From assembly GCA_946221915.1 (NCBI GenBank), contig CAMIKG010000020.1:1-64000 (forward strand): DNA of 64,000 nucleotides. The letters are read 5' to 3'. The position numbers and the translations under genes are program-made. This stretch comes from an uncultured Erwinia sp. Lineage in GTDB: Bacteria; Pseudomonadota; Gammaproteobacteria; Enterobacterales; Enterobacteriaceae. The notes beneath the pieces were generated by a model. The model did no database searches. It had not been told where the DNA came from and saw only the letters and a program-made list of their open reading frames with translations. This document shows positions 17,965 to 27,605 of this stretch, piece by piece; position 1 is the stretch's first letter, and every line of letters begins with the position of its first letter.

Positions 17965-18010
17965 CTTGACAGTTTCTTCATAAATCCCTGGCAGTTTATT
18001 GACACTGTCA
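17965..18010. promoter_or_regulatory. Response-regulator-like repeats between regulator and MipA genes
   Basis: CTTGACAGTTTCTT (17965-17978), CTGGCAGTTTATT (17988-18000) and TTGACACTGTCA (17999-18010) lie in the divergent gap. The first is the inverse of the element at 16058-16071. They could serve autoregulation and control of the MipA-family gene. Confidence 0.45.
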
Positions 18011-18079
18011 CGGGATACTCCGGCTACGCAATACAACCGCCTGGGCAAGAGGCGATTCACTGGCTGGTAATGAGGTGGC

Positions 18080-18868
18080 ATGATGATAACCAGAAAAACG
18101 GCGCTGTACCTAATTTGTATGATGACGGCAGGCGTCACCGCGTGCGCGTCAGCAGACGACAGCGCAGCACAGGATGGATTGACCATCGGGGTGGGTGCGG
18201 AGACGGCGCCACGTTACAGCGGTTCTGACCAGCAAACCTGGCAACTGGTGCCGCTGATTCAGGCGCGTAAAGGCGCCTTCTTTTTCGATACGCAGAAGGG
18301 ACTGGGTTACGATCTGCAGAGTGACAACGGCCTCTATTTAGAACATACGCTCGGTTACAGCCTGGGTCGTTCTGATCGGGATTCTGACTGGCGCGACGGT
18401 TCTGACAAACTGCAAGGCATGGGGAATATTAACGCGACGGTGAATACCGCGCTGGCGCTGGGCTGGGCGGTGACCCCATGGCTTTCTCTGGAGGGTAAGG
18501 CAACATTGCCGCTCAGCGATAGTCAGGGCGTGAATTACCAGACTTCGCTGACGTTAATTCCGTTGCAGAACAGCAGTGACACGGTGGCGCTGCAGTCGGC
18601 TGCGCTGTTCGGTGACGCGCGTTACATGAATACGTTTTATGGCGTGAGCCGCCTGCAGAGCGCGCGCAGCGGTTTCTCGCGCTACAACGCGCAGGATGGT
18701 TTTTATGGCGTGGAGAGCAGCCTGAGCTGGAGCCATCAGTTTAATCCGCACTGGGGAACGGTGGTGAGCGCGGGCTATACCTGGCTTGGCGATCATGCTG
18801 CGGATAGCCCGCTGGTGGATAAGCGGGATCAGGCCACAGGGACGCTCGCGGTGACTTATACATTTTAG
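18080..18868 (+). CDS. MipA/OmpV-family outer-membrane protein
   Basis: A 262-residue protein with an N-terminal signal peptide (cleavage near CASADDSA), and then MipA-family features: TIGVGAETAPRYSGSDQQTWQLVPLIQARKG is the diagnostic start, with alternating beta strands and a terminal aromatic (LAVTYTF). It is probably a beta-barrel or outer-membrane scaffold. MipA-like genes are often controlled with envelope-stress or efflux two-component systems, and here the gene is divergent from one with a shared repeat in between. GAGGTG precedes the start. Confidence 0.88.
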   Translation: MMITRKTALYLICMMTAGVTACASADDSAAQDGLTIGVGAETAPRYSGSDQQTWQLVPLIQARKGAFFFDTQKGLGYDLQSDNGLYLEHTLGYSLGRSDRDSDWRDGSDKLQGMGNINATVNTALALGWAVTPWLSLEGKATLPLSDSQGVNYQTSLTLIPLQNSSDTVALQSAALFGDARYMNTFYGVSRLQSARSGFSRYNAQDGFYGVESSLSWSHQFNPHWGTVVSAGYTWLGDHAADSPLVDKRDQATGTLAVTYTF

Positions 18869-18992
18869 ATGAGTTAAGGCACTGCTGGTCTAAGATTATG
18901 ACAGGGAGTGGCAGGGGGAGTGAAATGCCTGCCCGGATTTTACCGGGGGGCTTCAGGGGCGTTGAAGACGTATTGATAACAAAGGAATATAA

Positions 18993-19907
18993 ATGCGCGA
19001 TTATTCACTGCTTATTGGTAATGGCATTAATAATATTTCTGAGGGACACTCCTGGGCTGATGTATTGAATAGCTTAGAGGATGAGTTCAGGGTCACAATC
19101 AATACGCAAGACAAACCCTTTCCCCTTGCCTATGAGGAGATTTACTTCGGTGTATTGAAAACACAACGCGATGGGTTTTCAGAAAATGAAATCAAGAAGT
19201 TTATTGCCAATAAGATAAATACGATAAAGCCTAATGAGATCCATGAAAAAATCGTGGGGCTTGCCTGTAATGATATTATGACCACCAATTATGATTTGGC
19301 ATTCGAATGCTGTTTAGATAACACCCTCAGCAGTGAACGCTTAAGAAATGAAGGGAAAGTAAAAGAAAGTAAATACAATGTGTTCAGATATCATGAGATT
19401 AATACGCGAAAAATATGGCATATCCATGGTGCCCTGAATAGTCCTGCTTCAATCACTCTCGGCTATGAACACTACAGCGGTTATTTGCAAAGCATGAGAA
19501 GTTATACCACCACCGGCAGTCAGTATGCCGAGATGCTTTTTGAGAAACCCCTTACCAGACGGCTGAAGACAGGGGATACGGGCTACAGCTGGATCGATAA
19601 CTTTTTCACGAAAGATATTTATATTGTCGGCCTGAATTTAGATTTTGTTGAAATTGATTTGTGGTGGCTGCTTACATTCAGAGAGCGAACCCGACTGATT
19701 AATCGAACCGGCATTGTTGTTTCTAATCGGGTAACGTATTACATTCCACGCTGCTATCATGATGATCCGGCCACCAGACCCAAAATTGAACTGCTGAAAA
19801 GTGTTGGGGTTATTATTAACGCTGATTTTGGCGCTGCGTTCCAGGGGCGTGAAAAAGAGTATTATCTTGCTGTCATTAAACATATTGATGAACAAACCGG
19901 CGGCTGA
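18993..19907 (+). CDS. Stand-alone SIR2-like NAD-domain protein
   Basis: A 304-residue protein of the SIR2-like type used in several anti-phage systems. It has the nucleotide loop LLIGNGINN (6-14), then MTTNYDLAFE with Asn99/Asp101, the putative catalytic His145 in HIHGAL, and the Rossmann-type IYIVGLNLDFVEIDLWWLL. The NADase-type residues look intact. No HerA, TIR, APAZ or other usual partner is adjacent. Its base composition is clearly AT-richer than both neighbours and its codon use differs (many AAT, ATA and AAA codons), which suggests recent transfer. An abortive-infection role by NAD depletion is inference. Confidence 0.82.
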   Translation: MRDYSLLIGNGINNISEGHSWADVLNSLEDEFRVTINTQDKPFPLAYEEIYFGVLKTQRDGFSENEIKKFIANKINTIKPNEIHEKIVGLACNDIMTTNYDLAFECCLDNTLSSERLRNEGKVKESKYNVFRYHEINTRKIWHIHGALNSPASITLGYEHYSGYLQSMRSYTTTGSQYAEMLFEKPLTRRLKTGDTGYSWIDNFFTKDIYIVGLNLDFVEIDLWWLLTFRERTRLINRTGIVVSNRVTYYIPRCYHDDPATRPKIELLKSVGVIINADFGAAFQGREKEYYLAVIKHIDEQTGG

Positions 19908-20043
19908 AGCGGCATGTTTGAAATCAATCAGTATCCAAAATAATCACGTTCTGTTCTTTGTCATCAGCGGTGGCATCGCTTACTGACCATGAGTTGCCCG
20001 TCGATCAGCTCCTTCAGCCTGGCGCAGCCTGCGCAATTGCAGG

Positions 20044-20049
20044 TATAAT
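20044..20049 (+). promoter_or_regulatory. -10 element of the yaiL promoter
   Basis: A perfect TATAAT lies 34 bases before the yaiL start. No good -35 is visible at standard spacing. Confidence 0.4.
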
Positions 20050-20082
20050 CCCGCGCATTACTCAACGGGTTCAGATAAGAAG

Positions 20083-20622
20083 ATGGCAAAACTTACCTTA
20101 CAAGAGCAGATGCTGAAAGCGGGCTTAGTATCCAGCAAAAAGATGGCTAAAGTGCAAAAAACAGCGAAAAAATCACGCGTTCAGGCGCGTGAGGCAAGAG
20201 AGGCTGTGGAAGAAAATAAAAAAGCCCAACTTGAGCGTGATAAGCAGCTCAGCGAACAGCAAAAACAGGCTGAGTTAGCGAAAGAGTATAAAGCTCAGGT
20301 GAAGCAACTGATTGAAATGAATCGAATCAACGTTGCAAAAGGCGATATTGGTTTTAACTTCACCGATAACAATTTAATTAAAAAAATGCTGGTCGATAAG
20401 CTGACGCACGCGCAGCTGATCAGTGGCCGTCTCGCCATCGCGCGTTTAGCGGCGGGTAGCAGCGGTGAGAGTGAGTACGCGATTATCCCTGCGGTGGTCG
20501 CCGATAAAATCGCCCAGCGGGATGCCGACAGTATTGTGTTGAACAGCGCCCTGAGTCAGGAAGCGCAGGATGAAGACGATCCGTATGCTGACTTTAAAGT
20601 GCCTGATGACCTGATGTGGTAA
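20083..20622 (+). CDS. yaiL: YaiL, DUF2058 nucleoprotein-associated protein
   Basis: A 179-residue cytoplasmic protein of the DUF2058 family, nearly identical in pattern to E. coli YaiL from MAKLTLQEQMLKAGL to the ending DEDDPYADFKVPDDLMW. The basic, highly charged helix (KKSRVQAREAREAVEENKK) suggests nucleic acid or ribosome association. The biochemical role is undefined. It is monocistronic, flanked by an acquired SIR2-like gene and a convergent pseudouridine synthase gene. Confidence 0.95.
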   Translation: MAKLTLQEQMLKAGLVSSKKMAKVQKTAKKSRVQAREAREAVEENKKAQLERDKQLSEQQKQAELAKEYKAQVKQLIEMNRINVAKGDIGFNFTDNNLIKKMLVDKLTHAQLISGRLAIARLAAGSSGESEYAIIPAVVADKIAQRDADSIVLNSALSQEAQDEDDPYADFKVPDDLMW

Positions 20623-20737
20623 TCAATGGCTGCAGATATCGGCTGCTGTGGCGCAGCGTCATCTGCTGAACACTTTTCCTTTCCATTCTGGCACCGCGCT
20701 GTGTCTGTTGACGGCATTGTTACAGCGATTTGCGCGC

Positions 20738-21436
20738 TCAGAACGGGCTGGCGTGACGGGCGTTAAACGGCTCCCCGTTGATGGGATGAACAAAGTGCAG
20801 CTCACTGGCATGCAGCATCAGCCGTGGTGTCTGTTCGCTGCCTGGCAGCAGGCGACCACCATACAGGTCGCAGCCCAGAATAGGGTGGCCCAGTTGCTGG
20901 CAGTGAATGCGCAGCTGGTGGGTGCGTCCGGTCTCCGGGGTGAGCTGTACCCGCGTCAGCGGCAGTCGCGTCCTGTCTTTCCCTTCATGATAAAAGCGCT
21001 CAACGACCCGATAACGGGAGCGTGCGGGTTTACCGTGGATGGCGCAAATCGACATCAGCGGAAACAGCGCCGGATCTTTGGCAATCGCCGCGTCTATCAC
21101 CCCTTCGTCTGTGTCCAGATGTCCGCAAAGCAGGGCGCTGTACACTTTGGTCACGCTGCGCTGACTAAACTGCTGGCAGAGCGCGGCATTAATCGCCTTA
21201 TTGCGCGCGATCACCATCAACCCGGAGGTGCCGAAATCAAGCCGGTGAACCAGCGTGCAGCCGGGAAATAGCTGAACCAGCCGATGATGTACCGAATCGA
21301 GATTTTGCGGATTTTTTCCTGACAGACTGAGCAGCCCGGCGGGTTTATTGATAACCACCAGGTGATCGTCCTGCCAGACAATCTCAATGCTGTCATGACA
21401 CGGTGGGGCAATAAAGGTATCGATAATGACAGACAT
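20738..21436 (-). CDS. RluA-family pseudouridine synthase
   Basis: A 232-residue stand-alone RluA-type enzyme with no S4 domain. The catalytic Asp lies in LVHRLDFGTSGL (HRLD...TSG motif), with family pieces VINKPAGLLS, TGRTHQLRIHCQQLGHPILG and PRLMLHASEL. It isomerises uridine in rRNA or tRNA. It is similar in size to RluA but diverges from it, so it may be a paralogue with a different target site. Confidence 0.9.
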   Translation of the reverse strand: MSVIIDTFIAPPCHDSIEIVWQDDHLVVINKPAGLLSLSGKNPQNLDSVHHRLVQLFPGCTLVHRLDFGTSGLMVIARNKAINAALCQQFSQRSVTKVYSALLCGHLDTDEGVIDAAIAKDPALFPLMSICAIHGKPARSRYRVVERFYHEGKDRTRLPLTRVQLTPETGRTHQLRIHCQQLGHPILGCDLYGGRLLPGSEQTPRLMLHASELHFVHPINGEPFNARHASPF

Positions 21437-21738
21437 CAGGCTTACCGGAAGGAGAGTGGCTGCGGATAATAACCCATTTTCTGGCGCCGGACGAATCCCG
21501 CCGGATATCTGATGGCGTTAACCCGCCTGACAGATCAGGAGTCAACGCCTCGGGCCGTGCAACGGGATGGCCGTACAGCCTTATCGTGAGGGCGTTGTCA
21601 GCCGCGTTCGGAAACCGCTGTCAAATTCGCGCTTATCGTCCAGACTTAAAGCAAAGACGTAGTCTGCGCAGGCATTGTGTTTTACACTGCGCGCTGCAAA
21701 AACAGAACAGATAAACGATTAAACAGGCGATAACAGCG
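21437..21738. other. 302-base intergenic region, no gene seen
   Basis: Divergent gap between the pseudouridine synthase and cold-shock-domain genes. It presumably holds both promoters and the cold-shock gene's leader. I see no convincing ORF, hairpin with T-run, or named operator. Confidence 0.4.
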
Positions 21739-22215
21739 ATGAAAGGCACGGTCACAACCTGGTTTCAGGATAAAGGTTTTGGATTTATCAAAGATGAAAA
21801 CGGTGATAACCGTTATTTTCATGTGATTAAGGTCGCCAACCCTGATCTGATTAAGAAAAATGCGGCGGTGACCTTTGAACCCACCACCAATAACAAGGGA
21901 TTGTCCGCGTATGCGGTGAAAGTCGTCCCGGAAAGCAAATTCATCTATATCGCGGGCGAGCGCCTGAAGCTCACGTCGGTTAAGTCGTACCTGGTTTACA
22001 GTGAAGAAGTGCCTGCCGATACCCGTATTGATAAAGAGAATGCGGTGCTGTCTGTCGGCGGACTGATGAGTAATATCCGGCCGAAATCCGCCGCCGCACC
22101 GGGTGAAATGCGCTCACTGAAAAAACTGGCGATCACCACCTTCCAGGGCACGACATTAATCTTCTCGGAAGATGAAGTAGACATCGACAGCACGGTGAAA
22201 CTGCTTAAGGTCTGA
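21739..22215 (+). CDS. Cold-shock-domain protein with extra C-terminal domain
   Basis: 158 residues. The first 65 or so form a cold-shock OB fold: MKGTVTTWFQDKGFGFIKDENG carries the RNP1-like GFGFIK, while the RNP2-like part reads RYFHV. The remaining 90 residues (from about FIYIAGERLKL) are not typical CspA and form an unassigned mostly beta domain. It probably binds single-stranded nucleic acid. Unlike true CspA genes, it lacks a visible long cold-box leader. Confidence 0.82.
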   Translation: MKGTVTTWFQDKGFGFIKDENGDNRYFHVIKVANPDLIKKNAAVTFEPTTNNKGLSAYAVKVVPESKFIYIAGERLKLTSVKSYLVYSEEVPADTRIDKENAVLSVGGLMSNIRPKSAAAPGEMRSLKKLAITTFQGTTLIFSEDEVDIDSTVKLLKV

Positions 22216-22311
22216 CATCAGCCGGACTTCACTGCGCCGGGATTCTGCTCGCTTCCTCAGCAGGCTTTCGGCATCGCACACTGACACGGGCGTTAACGCC
22301 AGGAATGACTT

Positions 22312-22557
22312 ATGAATAACGAAATACCCCTTAAATACTATGACATCGCGGATGAGTATGCGACGGAGTGCGCACTGCCCGTCAGCGAGTCAGAACGTGA
22401 CTCGCTGGCGCGCTATTTCCAGCTGCTGCTCACTCGCCTGATGAATAACGAAGAGATCAGCGAGGCAGCACAGCAGGAGATGGCCCGTGAAGCCGGTATC
22501 AAAGGGGAGCGCATCGATGAGATTGCCAACTTCCTTAATCAGTGGGGCAATGAGTAA
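22312..22557 (+). CDS. ymjA: YmjA, DUF2543 small protein
   Basis: An 81-residue acidic soluble protein matching E. coli YmjA from start ([21 protein letters not shown]) to end ([14 protein letters not shown]). The function is unknown in the family. It is probably its own transcription unit between the cold-shock-domain gene and a TetR gene. Confidence 0.93.
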   Translation: MNNEIPLKYYDIADEYATECALPVSESERDSLARYFQLLLTRLMNNEEISEAAQQEMAREAGIKGERIDEIANFLNQWGNE

Positions 22558-22596
22558 TTGCTCAGTGAAACCGGTCAATACCCTGAGTCAATCCGC

Positions 22597-22606
22597 TTTG
22601 TGACTA
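22597..22606 (+). promoter_or_regulatory. Possible TetR autoregulatory half-site
   Basis: TTTGTGACTA occurs 56 bases before the TetR gene and recurs exactly at 23277-23286, inside the operator of the pump operon. Confidence 0.35.
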
Positions 22607-22661
22607 AATAACAAAATGGTTAATGGTTTTCAGGCGGAGCTCATTGCGCTAAGCTGAATAA

Positions 22662-23276
22662 ATGACGAAACAAACACCTGAACAGACCCCCAGAGGGCCA
22701 CTGGACCACAGCGTCCGCGACCAGATAGTGGACGCGGCGACAGCGCATTTCGGCCACTTTGGTTATGAGAAAACCACGGTATCCGATCTGGCGAAATCTA
22801 TCGGCTTTTCCAAAGCTTATATCTATAAATTCTTCGATTCCAAACAGGCGATTGGCGAGGTGATCTGCAGTAACCGGCTGACGATGATCATGGAGATTGT
22901 CAATGCCGCCATCGCCGATGCGCCAACAGCTTCCGAAAAAATCAGGCGTTTATTCCGATCGCTGACGGAAGCGGGCAGCGATCTGTTCTTCCATGACCGT
23001 AAGCTCTATGACATCGCCGCCGTGGCCTCGCGCGATAAGTGGCCTTCCACGGAGAAGTATGAAGAGCGCCTGCGCCAGCTTATTGAACAGATCCTGCTGG
23101 AGGGGCGTCAGGCGGGAGAGTTCGAACGCAAAACACCACTCGATGAGGCGGCACATGCGATATATCTGGTGATGCGCCCGTATATCAGCCCTGTTCAGCT
23201 GCAATACAACCTGGAAACGGCCTCGTCCGCCGCGACGCTACTGTCATCTCTGATACTGAGAAGCCTGTCACCCTGA
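22662..23276 (+). CDS. TetR-family regulator of the second RND operon
   Basis: A 204-residue repressor. The N-terminal helix-turn-helix (TTVSDLAKSIGFSKAYIYKFFDSKQAIGEVI) sits after a short basic tail, and the ligand domain follows. It is directly upstream of and co-directional with the adaptor, RND pump and fabF-like genes. A near-palindromic operator covers the promoter between it and the adaptor. It probably represses the pump until a toxic ligand binds. Confidence 0.9.
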   Translation: MTKQTPEQTPRGPLDHSVRDQIVDAATAHFGHFGYEKTTVSDLAKSIGFSKAYIYKFFDSKQAIGEVICSNRLTMIMEIVNAAIADAPTASEKIRRLFRSLTEAGSDLFFHDRKLYDIAAVASRDKWPSTEKYEERLRQLIEQILLEGRQAGEFERKTPLDEAAHAIYLVMRPYISPVQLQYNLETASSAATLLSSLILRSLSP

Positions 23277-23279
23277 TTT

Positions 23280-23315
23280 GTGACTATTGACAATATTGGT
23301 CACTAGTCTGAGAAT
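23280..23315 (+). promoter_or_regulatory. Operator and promoter of the adaptor-RND-fabF operon
   Basis: An imperfect 24-base palindrome (23280-23303; outer arms GTGAC and GTCAC, inner ATTGACAATATTG) covers a -35 TTGACA (23287-23292). A -10-like GAGAAT follows at 17-base spacing (23310-23315). The position is ideal for TetR repression. Confidence 0.6.
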
Positions 23316-23350
23316 GCGGTTCCTGTCCTGTTAAATGAATAAGGGTACCC

Positions 23351-24460
23351 ATGCTCAGGCTTAAACCTGCCACCTTTGCTGCCTGCCTGTTGCCGCTGGC
23401 ACTTGTTGCCTGCGGTGACTCCTCCGGCACCGACGATCCGCGCAATCAGCCTCCTCTGGTCAGGGCTGCCACCGTGGTCAGCGCCGTCGATACTTCCCGC
23501 GCGTTTACCGGCGTGGTGATTGCCCGCATCCAGAGCGAGCCCGGCTTTCGCGTGCAGGGCAAAATCCTTGAACGTCTGGTGGATACCGGCCAGAGCGTGA
23601 AACGGGGTCAGCCCCTGATGCGTCTGGACCCCGCGGATCTGAGCCTGCAGGCGCAGGCGCAGCAACAGGCTGTTGCGGCTGCCCGTTCCCGCGCCAGACA
23701 GGCTATGGGGGATGAGGCGCGTTATCGTGGTCTGGTGGCGACAGGCGCAGTCTCTGCGTCGGCCTACGACCAGGTCAAAGCTGCGGCGGACAGCGCCAAA
23801 GCTGAACTCAGTGCTGCCCAGGCGCAGGCGAATGTCGCGCAGAACGCGATGAGCTATGCCGTGCTGCTGTCCGATGCTGACGGCGTGGTGATGGAGACGC
23901 TGGCAGAGCCGGGGCAGGTGGTCAGTGCCGGGCAACCGGTGATCAGGCTGGCGCGTGCAGGCCAGCGCGAGGCCGTCGTGCAGTTGCCGGAAACGTTACG
24001 CCCGGCGGCCGGCAGTGAGGCTCAGGCACGGCTGTACGGTAGCGATCAACAGCCTGTTCCGGCGAAACTGCGTCAGCTCTCCGATGCCGCCGATCCTGTG
24101 ACGCGCACCTTCGAAGCGCGCTATGTGCTTGAAGGCGCGCTGGCTGCGGCGCCGCTCGGCGCCACCGTGACGCTGCAGATTGCCGACGAGAAATCAGCAC
24201 ATCAGGCGCTGCAGGTGCCGTTAGCGGCAATTTATGATGCGGGTAACGGGCCGGGTGTCTGGGGGATTTCTGGTCAGCCTGCCAAAGTGTCATGGCGGCC
24301 GGTTCAGGTGCTGAGTCTGGGAGATGATGCGGCAAGCGTCACCGGCGATGTGAAAGCGGGTGAGCAGGTGGTGGCGCTGGGCGCGCACCTGCTGCATGAC
24401 GGCGAGACTGTCAGAATGACGGCGCAAAACGATGGCCGCGTCGCCGGGAGCAAGCCATGA
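23351..24460 (+). CDS. RND periplasmic adaptor lipoprotein (second)
   Basis: A 369-residue membrane-fusion protein with a lipoprotein signal peptide ending in LVAC (Cys21). It has a barrel-sandwich, an alpha-hairpin (LQAQAQQQAVAAARSRARQAMGDEARYRGL) and VVSAGQPVIRLA, then a beta-barrel and a membrane-proximal domain. It overlaps the RND gene by four bases (ATGA). It would link the pump to a TolC encoded elsewhere. Confidence 0.92.
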   Translation: MLRLKPATFAACLLPLALVACGDSSGTDDPRNQPPLVRAATVVSAVDTSRAFTGVVIARIQSEPGFRVQGKILERLVDTGQSVKRGQPLMRLDPADLSLQAQAQQQAVAAARSRARQAMGDEARYRGLVATGAVSASAYDQVKAAADSAKAELSAAQAQANVAQNAMSYAVLLSDADGVVMETLAEPGQVVSAGQPVIRLARAGQREAVVQLPETLRPAAGSEAQARLYGSDQQPVPAKLRQLSDAADPVTRTFEARYVLEGALAAAPLGATVTLQIADEKSAHQALQVPLAAIYDAGNGPGVWGISGQPAKVSWRPVQVLSLGDDAASVTGDVKAGEQVVALGAHLLHDGETVRMTAQNDGRVAGSKP

Positions 24461-27400
24461 GCGGCGGACGTTTCAACCTCTCGGCGCTGGCCGTGCGCGA
24501 GCGATCCATCACCCTATTTCTGATCATCCTGATTACCGTGGCCGGGGTGCTGTCGTTTTTTGAACTGGGACGTGCGGAGGACCCGCCGTTCACCGTCAAA
24601 CAGATGACCATTATCACGGCCTGGCCGGGCGCAACGGCGCAGGAAATGCAGGACCAGGTGGCGGAACCGCTGGAAAAACGCCTGCAGGAGCTGAAGTGGT
24701 ATGACCGCACCGAGACCTATACGCGTCCCGGACTGGCCTTTACCATGCTGTCGCTGCAGGACCGTACGCCACCTGCCGAGGTGCAGGACGAATTTTATCA
24801 GGCGCGCAAAAAGCTGGGTGATGAGGCGAAAAACCTGCCTGCGGGCGTCACTGGCCCGATGGTGAACGATGAATTTTCCGATGTCACCTTTGCGCTGTTC
24901 GCGCTGAAGGCGAAAGGGGAGCCTCAGCGTGTGCTGGTGCGCGATGCTGAATCATTACGCCAGCGCCTGTTGCATGTCCCGGGGGTCAAAAAGGTCAATA
25001 TTATCGGCGAACAGGCCGAGCGCATCTTTGTTTCCTTCTCCCATGACCGGCTCGCGACGCTGGGCATCTCGCCGCAGGATATTTTCTCCGTGCTCAACAG
25101 CCAGAACGTACTGACGCCGGCAGGTTCGATAGACACCCGCGGGCCGCAGGTTTTCATTCGTCTCGATGGCGCGTTCGATAAGCTGGAGCAGATCCGTGCA
25201 ACGCCGATCGTGGTGCAGGGCAGGACATTGCAGCTTGCCGATGTGGCGACGGTGGAACGCGGCTACGAAGATCCCGCCACTTTCCTGGTGCGCAATCAGG
25301 GCGAACCGGCTCTGTTACTGGGTATCGTGATGCGCGAGGGCTGGAACGGTCTGGCGCTGGGTAAGGCGCTGGATGCGGAAACGGCCAGTATTAATGAGGC
25401 GATGCCACTGGGCATGACCTTCAGCAAGGTCACCGATCAGTCCGTCAATATCAGCTCCGCCGTTGATGAGTTTATGATCAAATTCTTTGTGGCGCTGCTG
25501 GTGGTGATGGTGGTCTGTTTCGTCAGCATGGGCTGGCGCGTTGGCGTGGTGGTGGCGGCGGCGGTGCCATTAACGCTGGCTATCGTCTTCGTGGTGATGG
25601 AAGCCACCGGCAAGAACTTTGACCGTATCACACTCGGCTCGCTGATCCTCGCCCTCGGGCTGCTGGTGGATGACGCTATCATTGCCATCGAAATGATGGT
25701 GGTGAAGATGGAAGAGGGCTATGACCGTGTGAAAGCCTCGGCGTATGCCTGGAGCCACACGGCCGCGCCAATGCTGGCCGGTACGCTGGTGACGGCCGTT
25801 GGTTTTATGCCCAACGGTTTCGCCCAGTCCACCGCCGGTGAGTACACCAGCAACATGTTCTGGATTGTCGGCATTGCCCTGATTGCTTCCTGGGTGGTGG
25901 CAGTTGCCTTCACCCCTTATCTGGGGGTGAAAATGCTGCCGCAAATCAAAACCGTGGCAGGCGGGCATGCGGCGATTTACAACACCCGTCACTACAACCG
26001 TTTTCGCCAGCTGCTGACCCGCGTGATCGCGCGAAAATGGCTGGTGGCGGGCAGCGTTATGGTGCTTTTTAGTATTGCGATTCTCGGCATGGGCGTGGTG
26101 AAAAAACAGTTCTTCCCGACCTCCGATCGCCCGGAAGTGCTGGCTGAAGTGCAGATGCCTTACGGCAGCGCCATTGAACAGACCCGTGCTGCCACGGAGA
26201 AGATTGAGGCGTGGCTGCAACAGCAGAAAGAGGCGAAGATCGTCACGTCCTATATCGGCCAGGGTTCTCCGCGTTTTTATCTGGCGATGGCGCCAGAACT
26301 GCCCGACCCGTCATTCGCCAAGATTGTCGTGCTGACGGAGAGTCAGGAGGCGCGTGAGACGCTTAAGTTGCGGCTGCGCCAGGCGGCGGCGGATGGGCTG
26401 GTCCCGGAAGCGCGGGTACGCGTGACGCAACTGGTGTTTGGCCCGTATTCACCCTATCCGGTAGCTTACCGCGTGATGGGGCCGGACCCGACCAGACTGC
26501 GCGAGATTGCCGCCAGCGTGGCAACCATTATGCAGGCCAGTCCGCTGATGCGCACAGTCAACAGCGACTGGGGGCCACGCGTGCCGACGCTGCATTTCAC
26601 CCTTGCCCAGAACCGGTTGCAGGCTGTCGGGCTGACATCGAATGCCGTTGCTCAGCAGCTTCAGTTCCTGCTCTCGGGCGTGCCGATCACCACGGTGCGT
26701 GAAGATATCCGTGCGGTGCAGGTGATGGGCCGGGCGGCGGGGGATATCCGCCTCGACCCTGCCAAAATCGCCGGTTTTACCTTAGCGGGGGCTAACGGTC
26801 AGCGTATTCCGCTGTCGCAGATTGGCGATGTTGAAGTGCGCATGGAAGATCCGCTTCTGCGCCGCCGTGACCGCACGCCGACCATTACGGTGCGGGGTGA
26901 TATCGCCGAACATCTGCAGCCGCCGGATGTGTCTGTGCAGATCCTGAAACAGCTGCAGCCGATCATCGACACGCTGCCTGCCGGCTATCGCATTGAGCAG
27001 GCTGGCCCGATTGAAGAGTCAGGCAAAGCCACCCAGGCGATGGCGCCGCTGTTCCCGATAATGATCGCTATTACGCTGCTGATCATCATTCTGCAGGTAC
27101 GTTCCATGTCGGCGATGGTGATGGTGTTCCTCACTGCGCCGCTGGGGCTGATTGGCGTGGTGCCGACGCTGCTGCTGTTCAATCAGCCGTTTGGCATCAA
27201 TGCGCTGGTGGGGCTGATTGCGCTGTCGGGCATTCTGATGCGTAACACGCTGATTCTGATCGGGCAAATTCATCACAACGAGCAGCAGGGACTCGATCCG
27301 TTCCACGCGGTAGTGGAGGCGACGGTGCAGCGCGCCAGGCCGGTGTTGCTTACCGCAATGGCCGCCATTCTGGCATTTATCCCGCTGACGCACTCGGTGT

Positions 27401-27546
27401 TCTGGGGCACGCTGGCTTATACCCTGATCGGCGGAACCTTTGGCGGCACCATCATCACGCTGGTGTTCCTGCCTGCGATGTATGCCATCTGGTTCAAAAT
27501 ACGTCCCGATCAACCGCAGCAGAAAGAGCAGCAGGTTATAGCGTGA
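24457..27546 (+). CDS. RND efflux pump inner-membrane subunit (second)
   Basis: A 1029-residue proton-driven transporter, the same length as the pump at 11.8-14.8 kb but clearly divergent in sequence. The TM4 relay LGLLVDDAIIAIEMM is intact, and the periplasmic pore and docking domains are complete. It is followed after 59 bases by a FabF paralogue with no terminator between, so all three genes are probably one transcript under the TetR operator. Confidence 0.93.
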   Translation: MSGGRFNLSALAVRERSITLFLIILITVAGVLSFFELGRAEDPPFTVKQMTIITAWPGATAQEMQDQVAEPLEKRLQELKWYDRTETYTRPGLAFTMLSLQDRTPPAEVQDEFYQARKKLGDEAKNLPAGVTGPMVNDEFSDVTFALFALKAKGEPQRVLVRDAESLRQRLLHVPGVKKVNIIGEQAERIFVSFSHDRLATLGISPQDIFSVLNSQNVLTPAGSIDTRGPQVFIRLDGAFDKLEQIRATPIVVQGRTLQLADVATVERGYEDPATFLVRNQGEPALLLGIVMREGWNGLALGKALDAETASINEAMPLGMTFSKVTDQSVNISSAVDEFMIKFFVALLVVMVVCFVSMGWRVGVVVAAAVPLTLAIVFVVMEATGKNFDRITLGSLILALGLLVDDAIIAIEMMVVKMEEGYDRVKASAYAWSHTAAPMLAGTLVTAVGFMPNGFAQSTAGEYTSNMFWIVGIALIASWVVAVAFTPYLGVKMLPQIKTVAGGHAAIYNTRHYNRFRQLLTRVIARKWLVAGSVMVLFSIAILGMGVVKKQFFPTSDRPEVLAEVQMPYGSAIEQTRAATEKIEAWLQQQKEAKIVTSYIGQGSPRFYLAMAPELPDPSFAKIVVLTESQEARETLKLRLRQAAADGLVPEARVRVTQLVFGPYSPYPVAYRVMGPDPTRLREIAASVATIMQASPLMRTVNSDWGPRVPTLHFTLAQNRLQAVGLTSNAVAQQLQFLLSGVPITTVREDIRAVQVMGRAAGDIRLDPAKIAGFTLAGANGQRIPLSQIGDVEVRMEDPLLRRRDRTPTITVRGDIAEHLQPPDVSVQILKQLQPIIDTLPAGYRIEQAGPIEESGKATQAMAPLFPIMIAITLLIIILQVRSMSAMVMVFLTAPLGLIGVVPTLLLFNQPFGINALVGLIALSGILMRNTLILIGQIHHNEQQGLDPFHAVVEATVQRARPVLLTAMAAILAFIPLTHSVFWGTLAYTLIGGTFGGTIITLVFLPAMYAIWFKIRPDQPQQKEQQVIA

Positions 27547-27605
27547 ACATGTTGCAACAGCACAATGATTTTCAATACATCGACTGAAATGATGAGGATT
27601 TAACG

